Source: Patiria miniata (Eukaryota > Echinodermata > Asteroidea > Valvatida > Asterinidae). Taken from it: a stretch of DNA of 64,000 bases. The notes beneath the pieces were generated by a model that saw only the letters and a program-made list of their open reading frames with translations, did not search any database and had not been told where the DNA came from. The position numbers and the translations under genes are program-made. Positions 55,701 through 64,000 of the stretch are shown here, piece by piece. Every line of letters begins with the position of its first letter. Position 1 is the stretch's first letter. The DNA lies in NCBI RefSeq assembly GCF_015706575.1, contig NW_024037070.1, forward strand, positions 7,781,598 to 7,845,597, given 5' to 3'.

Positions 55701-56817
55701 GGGGGATACCCCAACGTCCCATGCATGGAAAGGACACCCAGCTCCACTGTAGATCGGCGTGGACATCCAGAAAGTTGGGATATTTTCTTACCTCACTCCC
55801 GGACTTTCTGGACCCATTTTTCTTGAACCTCAACGGAACTCGAATCCGGAGTTCTGAATGGTATCTAAGAGCATCTGTTGAAATTTGTCATGCAAATGAA
55901 TGGATGTTTTCATCAGCTGATGTAGCACGGCCCCAACTAATGTCCAATACGGCAGAGTCTCACAAAATCAATCATTTCATTAAGAGCAATTTCAGTTGTT
56001 TGCCTGAGATAGGTCACTTTTTAACACCACCATCAACTTCTTGAATACAATTTGTTGTCCTGCAGCAATAACTGTCCATCGATATCCCTCATTTACGCCA
56101 TCAGCCTCGGTCCCATCTTCATAGTGATTTTTGGCAAGGTATAAACCTCCAGAGTTGGAAAATATGGGATATCATTGCAGCGGTGGCAGCTTTTTGGGTG
56201 TTATCACCTTTTTTTTTCAAAATATCCATCAAAATGCTTGTTACCACTCTAGGGGCGGTATACCTAGCGCATGTGCACTATAATCATTTATGCCCTGATT
56301 TGATACTGACCAAACCCCCAGGCTGATGGCCTAATTGTATACGCAAGACACCACACAAACACATACTCTCAGAAGCCTGGTAATACTCAATCCTGAAATT
56401 CCAACTTAAGTTGAGGCTAGGCGCCTCAAAAGGGGTTAAAAATGGCATATCCCACATCACAGCAGTTAACTATTTTGCTATATTTGTGCCAATAACTTAC
56501 CAAAAAAATGGTTTTAAATTACTGTACGAAAGAAATTGAATCACTGCGATGTAACCTCTGTTAGCTGAAGGTTTTTATGTCCTGCTGGACTTTAGTTGAG
56601 CGTTTGACGTTGCAGTTCTCATTGCGCGAAGCAGGGCAGGGTCCACACGCGCGGGCAATGAATTCAGTACGATATCACCCCTGATACTTGGCCGTCCTAG
56701 ACCAATGAAATGACAGTGTCCAAGCACACGATATAACAAACTCTTTTGGATTTACCCAAATTTACCTACTTCAAATGGCACCCCCTTGTGTCCTCAATAC
56801 TTCAAAATATGCTAATG

Positions 56818-56823
56818 AATAAA
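56818..56823 (+). terminator. NAE1: Probable NAE1 polyadenylation signal
   Basis: AATAAA lies 1118 bp after the NAE1 stop codon. It is the first good signal I noticed in the 3' flank. Other sites cannot be excluded. Confidence 0.5.
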
Positions 56824-57244
56824 GACATTGGCAGTTTTGGAGTCTGCCAACCGAGACAGTTTCCTGGAGGACAGAGTTCGTGTCACACTTCATTTAATTT
56901 CCTTGTTGAACCTTAAGAACAAAACAAAATATTATGTTTCTCTCATCTGTATTGAGACATCTCTTTTTGAGATCTCCTGTACCAATGTATGGATGATGAC
57001 TAACCATTTTGCTTAAGTGCATGACATACATGTAAGCCCAAGTGATGCAGTTGAGTAGAGAAATGCTAAAGTAAAATTGTGTACATACATGTATTTATAT
57101 TATCAGGAACCAAGTGATGACATTGCATCCTAATCAAGAGGATAAAATAATTAAAACAATTTCAATAAGAACCCTATTATTATATCTCTGTGTCAGTTAT
57201 TTGTTTCTAGCACTTTATCACTGTTTTACTATAAAGCGCAAATG

Positions 57245-57345
57245 GTGGGTAAGCATTATATTCACTGTGTGGACTTCCCAACAAAAGAGGTCCACATAAA
57301 CCAGGTAGCAGCGACGTTGTGTGGACGTGGGCAAGTCCACACAGT
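57245..57345 (-). repeat. Dispersed repeat, inverted partner of 37195-37295
   Basis: TTCACTGTGTGGACTTCCCA on the left and AAGTCCACACAGTG on the right frame AACCAGGTAGCAGCGACGTT. This matches the copy upstream of EIF2AK1 exon 7 on the other strand. Confidence 0.75.
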
Positions 57346-57717
57346 GTTTCCCCCTTTCTACTACAGGATTCCCAAGACATTAGTGCGAGCAGTCGCGCAG
57401 GCCGTATCATGCCGTTAGATAGCACACTACTGACATATGTAACGTGAAACATCATGCACGATCCACTAACGACCACTAGCGTCTTGGGCCGAGACTACTG
57501 AAGCAGGTGTTCTCCCACAAAGCAGGCGTACACCTGCAAAGCGGGGGACAGGCGGCAACACACCTCCATGCAAGCGGGCAAGAGGAGCCTTGTCATTATG
57601 TAAAAAAAAAAGCGGCTGCACTTGCAAAACTTGGACTTTCATGTCATTTCTATGTCCATGCAGGTTGCCCAGCTACTAAATAAGAACCCATTCATTCTGA
57701 AGAGCCAGGCATACTAT

Positions 57718-57881
57718 ACAAATATTGACTGCTTCGAGTGGTGTAGTAAAAACTAGCTTCCAGAAGTGATCCAAGAAGCATTCTATTTGTCCTGAGGCGA
57801 AGCCAAGGAAAAATAGAATGCTCCATGGATCACCGAGTGAGGCTAGTTTTACTACACGAGGTAAAGCAGTCAAAATTTGTT
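57718..57881. mobile_element. MITE with ~75-bp inverted arms between NAE1 and UQCRFS1
   Basis: TTGACTGCTTCGAGTGGTGT pairs with ACACGAGGTAAAGCAGTCAA. GTGATCCAAGAAGCATTCTA pairs with its complement near 57820. The arms meet at a short loop near 57795. Confidence 0.85.
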
Positions 57882-59892
57882 TTATAACACCTCCCATAGA
57901 TTCTACTTGATTTTAAGCAATAACTGATTAATTTAGTCTGAATACAATTAAAATTTACTTCTATCTGAATATGAAATTCGTTGAAAATTAAATAGCACTT
58001 TTCCAAGCTACCCCTTCACGAAATGTTTGAACCCAGCTCTGTGGCGCTAGCGCTTGGGAGCAGTACGCACAATGCACAATGCACACCTGTATGTATTTGC
58101 ATACGATGCGTATAGTACTTTGGTTGCCAAGGGTGTAGTACTTTTGGCTGTACACAGCAAGTTAGCAAAAATAGCGACTGCCATGTGACTCGCTCTCGGC
58201 CAATCAAGATACAGAATCTGTGGGTGAGGTGTTATAAATATAGTTATGTGAGGGTTTAAAAAAGTTAAAAACAGGCACTTTCCAACAATATATTTGTACA
58301 GTGTATTCAAGCCAGTTTAGTTTGGGCCTGATTGATAGTATTGTCAGTCTATGTTAGATCTCTGTTTTGATTTTTACGTGAAATACAAAGACAAACTGCA
58401 AAATGTGACAGGAACACACCATCATTTAAATTCAGAAAAGATTTATTGAAACTTCACTCGGATAAGTTGCAAACCTTGTACGTTGTTTCATAGTCATCAA
58501 ACTTCTAATAGTGGATTTCTTTACAACAGTGAAACCAAACATTAATTAGTAAAAGTATGCATGTACAGACTTTGTATAAGGGTCAAGATCTTCTATTGCA
58601 GTATTAAAGTTCTGTACACTGGTCAACTGCAATCGGGAAAAAGTGTACAATACATGCTGCTGCAATGCATAACTAATTGAACTTACTTTTATGAGTAAAT
58701 TTAAGAACTGGTGTCACAGAACTAACCAGCAAAATGGTTTCAGAAATTACATGAATATATGCTCTTTTGTTGTGACAGTGCGACAGAATTAAATGCAAAG
58801 CCACACAAACGTTTAGGAGTTTGAAGACCAAGACGACATCGGTGTCGATAGACTTGTTAAAATAAATACCTTGAAGTTGTAATGAAAACGAGGAAGCAAT
58901 ATGCAATGGAAAACAGGATTTGTTTTCAAATTTTCGTTTTAATTGATAAACTGGTTAAATTCTCCGTACATTCAGCTTCACATGTTTATGAGATTGAGCT
59001 ATAACTACTTTCAGGAATTTATCGCAGTTAGTGTCATTTCTGTACACAAAGTTATTTTATTCTCTTTCTTTTCTGAGGACATACTTCAGAGCACAAAATC
59101 AGCAAAACGTCTTATATTAAAATTGCATGTGTACATGTACAATACTCGGGACTGTGTGTCACTGCCAATGACTGACTGGAAAAATCTTGTCAACTGTGAA
59201 TGCACAAATTTGGAGTGTTAAAAAACTTAATGTTACATTGAAGTTATCGTGCTACGGCTAGCCCAATTGTAGTACCTGGGACATCCCGCGTTATGTCTTA
59301 CACCTTTCGATCTTGCAGTGAGTATATCCCAGTCAAAGCCTATTCAAAGCAAGCTGGAACTAAAAATGAACTATGTAAGATGTTCATGGTACTTAAAGTG
59401 TTAACGACAGGTTTGAAAGTACATGTATTAAGCTGACAGTAAGTCAGTTAGGTATTTCAACTGCATATGTCCACATCAAGATTTGAAGATTTATACAAAA
59501 TACAGCAGACAAATGCACACGAGTCTATGGGGCAATGGCAACCTAATCTGCAATGTGCAATGTTTTGTGCAAGCAAACACAATATGGAAATACATTTTGT
59601 TTTACATATAAGTTAAAAACATGAATACTGCCAAACACTGTGCAGTCCAATATTTGCAGAATTTGGAACTTCCCTAGGAGTCAGGTATTATTCTAAAGGT
59701 TGTTAATAACCCCATGATTCTGCAGGCAGAAGGCATATTGTCTATCCCAAAGAGAAACTCAAATCTAGAGGTGCACACACACAGTTAAAACACCAAACTG
59801 GATTACAGGTTGTTTGTGCTGACTGTTTACAAAATGTACAAGGCATGTCAGTGGCAGTTAACATCAGTCCAGACCTAGAATAAAGCCCATAG
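57882..59892 (-). other. UQCRFS1 3' flank and probable 3' UTR
   Basis: No coding exon is seen. From 59892 down to ~58430 this is probably the 3' UTR of UQCRFS1, ending after the signal at 58442. The part from 57882 to 58430 is intergenic. Confidence 0.5.
58442..58447 (-). terminator. UQCRFS1: Probable UQCRFS1 polyadenylation signal
   Basis: TTTATT on the plus strand reads AATAAA on the minus strand, 1.45 kb after the UQCRFS1 stop codon. It is inferred from position only. Confidence 0.45.
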
Positions 59893-62474
59893 TTATCCAA
59901 CTACAAGCTCATCACCGTTGAAGACGTACTCCGGGACCTCTAGGTTCTCGGGTGCGGGCCCCTTCCTGATTCTGCCTGAAGCGTCGTAATGGGAGCCGTG
60001 GCAGGGGCAGTAGTACCCACCGAAATCGCCAGCGTTGGCGATGGGCACGCACCCCAGGTGTGTGCAGACACCGATGAGGATGAGCCACTCGGGATCCTGG
60101 ACGCGCTCGTTGTCGTGCTGAGGGTGGCGTAAAGAGGACAATTCGACGGATGTCACGTCGTCGATCTCAGCCTGGGTGCGATGCCGAACAAAGAGGGGTT
60201 TGCCGCGCCACTTGAAGGTCACATTCTTTCCCTGAGGATTAAGTGATGAGGAAGAATCAACAGATTTAACAAGTCCAGTTTACACTTAGTAACGTCTCAG
60301 AAGTCGGAACGCTTTGAACATTCCACAGGGAAACATCTCCTGTTCCAATTGGGAACATGGGTTGTTTCCACTGAGAACAGTCCGGGAACACCAGGTAATC
60401 CCGCATGGGAATGTTGGTCCATGTGCGTGCGTGCTTACCTGAAAACGGCCTTTTCCAGTTGGGCACCCATGGAAGCACACCGCGTTCCCAATGGGAACAC
60501 ACAGTGTTCCTAAAAGGAATGTTTTTACAGAATGGGAGTGTTCCGGCTTTTAAGATGCTCCCTTAATGCAAATGCGAATGCGAATGCCAAGAAATAGACC
60601 GAACCGCTTAGCCCCACCGTATGATGTTTTAACCAATCACAGCCACGATAATTATATGTCCGACATGCTTGAACAAAAGTATGTAATTGCCAACTGCAGC
60701 AGGATACCACAGTGGCTTTGTTCAAGCTATCGTAGTTTCAGATTGGCAGTTCATGTACAGGCGTTGATGGCCCAATGTAACAAGATCCCACAGACTCTTA
60801 CACCTGATTCACTGTGTTGCATCCAGCATGGTGAGGGTTTTAACGTACATGAATTCTCTCTTAACATGCTTAAAAGATACTAACCTCTGGGATCTCAGCC
60901 AGTTTAATCTCAATCTTGGCCATGGCCAGAACATCGGCAGACGCACTCATGGTGCTGACGAAATCCGTCACCAGGGTTTTGGCTACGTAGGCCGTGGCAA
61001 TGCTGCCAGCGCCGACCATCATGTAGGAGTAGGCCTTACGATCCACTGATTTCTGGCTGGCCGGTTTGTTGGGATCTTGTGTGTCTGAGTGGCGGTACTC
61101 TGAGAAGTCAGGAACTTGGATGTCTGTGTGGGCATATCTGACATAGCTGGGGCCTAGAGTAAGATAGAAAAAAAAAATGGTATTTTGGCATTGTTGACAT
61201 TTTAACTTTCCCTGGTTAATTAAATAAAGGTACCGGTAAGTACAGTCGTTTTTCTAGTTCCGGATTTTTCCAAGTTCCAGATTGCTTCAAATAAAAACCT
61301 ACCTTTTTTTTCTGATGAAGTGCAGTTTGAAAAGGAAAATGTAAGCTTCTTCATACACAGACATCTTTTGGGAAAAATCTTCAGAAAAGGAATTTTGGCG
61401 AGATTTCTGACTCGCACTTTGACATGTTTGGACCGTTTGTAGAAAATCACGGGAGCTGCGAATCGACAATAAATTTTCTTTTCCTTACATCACTCACACT
61501 GTGTGATTTCAAATATTTTGTTCATACACTACAGTCGTATAAACTCTTCCATCGAATGGTTGTTGAATCAAAATAAGTTGAGAGTCTCTTATATTATATT
61601 TGAAAATTTGTCAACGAATGACCATATATGTTTTTGCCTAGTTCCGGAACGCACGTGCACTTTCGTCCCAACTGCACGTCCGTTAATCGTTTTTGTGTGA
61701 TTTTTGATGATTTTCAGCAAAACAAAAATTCTCGGAACTCTTTCCAGATATGTGACTTAACAAGGCTTCTTAGATTTTCGACAAAAATATATTATAAGAT
61801 TTGTGCATTTAATTTATCTACCTCAAATTTTCAATCATTTATGATATGATTTTAAATATTTTGCATGCAGTTGTTTTTACCAAAATCGAAAGAAATTCAT
61901 TTATTTCATATTTAAATTAAACAAACGTGTAATGTCGGATGGCAAACAAAAGTTAGTTTATTTTTTTAGTGACCAAAGTTGTGCCGTAAACTTGTCCTTT
62001 ATTCAACAAACATCGATCCACATTGTTTTCAGAAGTAGGACACAATGGACATGATGGAGACTCCGTAGAATGACGTTTTCCGTTCGTGCGCGAATTATGG
62101 GCACGAAACTTTCGTCACTTCGTGGCAGCCAATTTGACTCATCTGCAGACGACGACGTTCTTGACGTTCGATAATGTTCAAATTATTTTGCAAGAAAAAA
62201 TCGGTCAAAGTACTAAGTGCGCGAAACAGGTCTTACAAACGGGTCTTACAGTTACAAACTCACCCTGCACACCCGATGTAACTTTCAGACTGCTGCGTGG
62301 TCTGAGAGCGCTCATCGCTTCATTTGTGAGTTTCGCTGTGTCGGATGGAACCTTGAAAGTTGGGAGTAAATTGGGAGCGACAACCACGGCTGGCCTTAGT
62401 TGTGATGCTACGTTTTGAGAGGTAGCGCTTATAAAGGGAGCGAACGCCCCAATTTTGGTACCGACAGCCAACAT
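59893..62474 (-). CDS. UQCRFS1: Rieske iron-sulfur protein of complex III, 272 aa, 3 coding exons
   Basis: Coding exons: 62474-62264, 61153-60885, 60231-59893, with GT-AG introns and matching phases. The protein carries electrons from ubiquinol to cytochrome c1 at the inner mitochondrial membrane. The N-terminus ([20 protein letters not shown]) is an import sequence that becomes subunit 9 in mammals. [13 protein letters not shown] (79-91) precedes one membrane helix (~112-136) and a hinge with [17 protein letters not shown]. The Rieske boxes are CTHLGC (C216, H218, C221) and CPCHGS (C235, C237, H238): two Cys and two His hold the 2Fe-2S cluster and C221-C237 form the disulfide. [10 protein letters not shown] follows. 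Human UQCRFS1 has 274 aa. It is convergent with NAE1, and no defect is seen. Confidence 0.98.
60290..60515 (-). repeat. GGGAAC/GTTCCC-rich patch in UQCRFS1 intron 2
   Basis: Repeated short inverted motifs such as GTTCCAATTGGGAAC and GTTCCCAATGGGAAC, with GGGAACA pieces between. It looks like a degenerate short-repeat element. Confidence 0.5.
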
Positions 62475-64000
62475 TTTAGAAAATATTTATCAAAAATCCA
62501 CAGTCTAAAAAAGCCGGTAGGACGGCGTTATGGCAGTTTCACTGAGTCAGGGTTATCGACGACGAATAACCGATATTGGGAGTACTGGAATGAGTCTCAC
62601 GAAAGCACCCTTTCGCCTGTTGGTTTGAATGGAATTAAAATCGATACTAGTATTTCGATTTACTATTAACCGATTATTTTCACTACACTCGTACTACATA
62701 ATCGTTCTTGAAGCAAAAACCTCCTAGGTGAGTGAAATATTACTACCCCTGTCATGGGCGGGTCTTAGATTTGGGAAAGAGGGCCTTACCACCAACACAA
62801 AGTCTGAAGTAAAACCAGGAAAATTCCCTATTTTTACTTGTATGCCTTTGATTTGGAGTGAATCTGCATGATGTTGTTACATTAGACGATCAGTACAATC
62901 AGCGATTTTATTTTCACAACAGTTTCCCTTTGAGCACATTTGAGCAATCAGCTGCATGCACTGCGCGCGTGAGACAAAATTTCAAGTCGCCTGACGGGTC
63001 CTCTTACAAAGAACTGTGGGTAATTACATGTGCGAAATCCATCATGGCGCCGATTTCGTGATGGATCCGCAAATTTTCCCTAACTTTTAGCACAACGATA
63101 TGCGCTTTAATTCTTAATTTCTAGATTCTAATTGATACTTGACATGCTCGTGTAGAACTTAAGGTTCGTTTCAAATCAGTTTCATTTTAATTGTTTGGGC
63201 AGAATCACAGAATGCACACTCGCAATACTCGCACAGTTTGATCGTGCACTCATGATTGCACCGGTTCATAGGCATAACGTTACACTTACATGTACATGTA
63301 CCATTGCCAACCATGTGTGCGCGCGTAGGATAACGTACACATGTACATTGCAAGGCCAATGCCTCTGGCCTCCCTCAGTGCAGTGGTGGTTCAGCTAGTG
63401 TTTGTTCATGCACGCGACCCACGCGCTACCTACTTCACATGACACAAATGATCCATGCCACGGTGGCAATCATAGACATGCACAACTTGTTATGTTACTT
63501 GTTAGACAGCCGACTGTTTTTGTTTTTGTGTGGAAAACCTCTTGAGAAAAGACTTGAGAAAATGTTTTCTTGCATGCCATGATGCTTGATAGGCATGATG
63601 AATTGATAGTCATATTATTATTAAAATTTGAATTTAACCACATTTACCTTGTCCTGGACATCCTGCTGAACATACATAAATAATTAAGAAGAACCCACGA
63701 GTACGAGGCTGTTTGGGTTGCGATCGAATGGATTTGTTTGAAAATAAAATATTTCAGAAAATCTTCTTTTTTTTACCATGAAAAACTAAAAGACGTTTAA
63801 TTTATTGATTTTAATCTCACCTTGTCACTCAGTTGCAGTTATGGCGTACATTCAGTCGGTATTAAAGTTGACGTACATGACATAGTCGCTATCTGCTTGA
63901 AATTCCTACAGTACCCTCTTTGTGAAATTAAGAGAAGCTGGCAGTTCAGTTGCAACCATTTTATGTTAATTGCTTGTGCAATCTAATTGCTTTGCTTTCT
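62475..64000. other. Upstream of UQCRFS1, nothing recognised
   Basis: It holds the promoter side of UQCRFS1. I see ACATGTACATGTA runs near 63285-63300 and no exon of another gene, tRNA or clear transposon. Confidence 0.5.

Overview
The window is nuclear DNA from an animal. It holds three conserved intron-rich genes with canonical GT-AG splice sites, a P-element-like transposase with a THAP domain, tRNA-derived SINEs and many short inverted-repeat (MITE-like) elements. The gene structures, AT-rich introns, frequent ACATGTACATGT runs and repeat types suggest a marine invertebrate deuterostome. An echinoderm such as a starfish or sea urchin is my best guess, but this is inference.

Positions 1-28.3 kb are repeat-rich. 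At 1-2.1 kb is the 3' part of a Ty3/gypsy pol frame. At 2.2-7.0 kb is an array of related ~0.6 kb modules, each with a CTCF-like box, an ETS-like palindrome, an E-box and CRE palindromes; a 1.48 kb TG...CA element is inserted in it. At 7.0-11.2 kb is an old, diverged tandem duplication of ~2.2 kb. At 12.9-23.7 kb is a young, nearly identical tandem duplication of 5.39 kb. Its second copy runs straight into the catalytic exon of the P-element-like transposase (to 26.18 kb), so the promoter side and both THAP exons exist twice. A 23-bp minisatellite of ~92 units (26.19-28.31 kb) starts right at the transposase stop codon.

Positions 28.3-64 kb hold three host genes. EIF2AK1 (haem-regulated eIF2alpha kinase HRI, minus strand, 13 coding exons, 43194 to 32335, 907 aa) lies head to head with NAE1 (NEDD8-activating enzyme regulatory subunit, plus strand, 14 coding exons, 44140-55700, 537 aa). 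Their start codons are 945 bp apart. UQCRFS1 (Rieske iron-sulfur protein of complex III, minus strand, 3 coding exons, 62474 to 59893, 272 aa) converges on NAE1. The coding phases of all exons join without a break. The introns carry SINEs, MITEs and microsatellites.

The three genes belong to different housekeeping routes: translation control under haem or mitochondrial stress, cullin neddylation, and respiration. I see no sign that they form one system. The most unusual structures are the duplicated THAP head of the transposase, a 743-bp near-perfect palindromic element with a 9-bp target-site duplication in NAE1 intron 1, the regulatory-motif module array, and an exact 21-bp repeat coding five identical coiled-coil heptads at the HRI C-terminus. 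Coordinates and splice sites were read by eye; identity figures are estimates.
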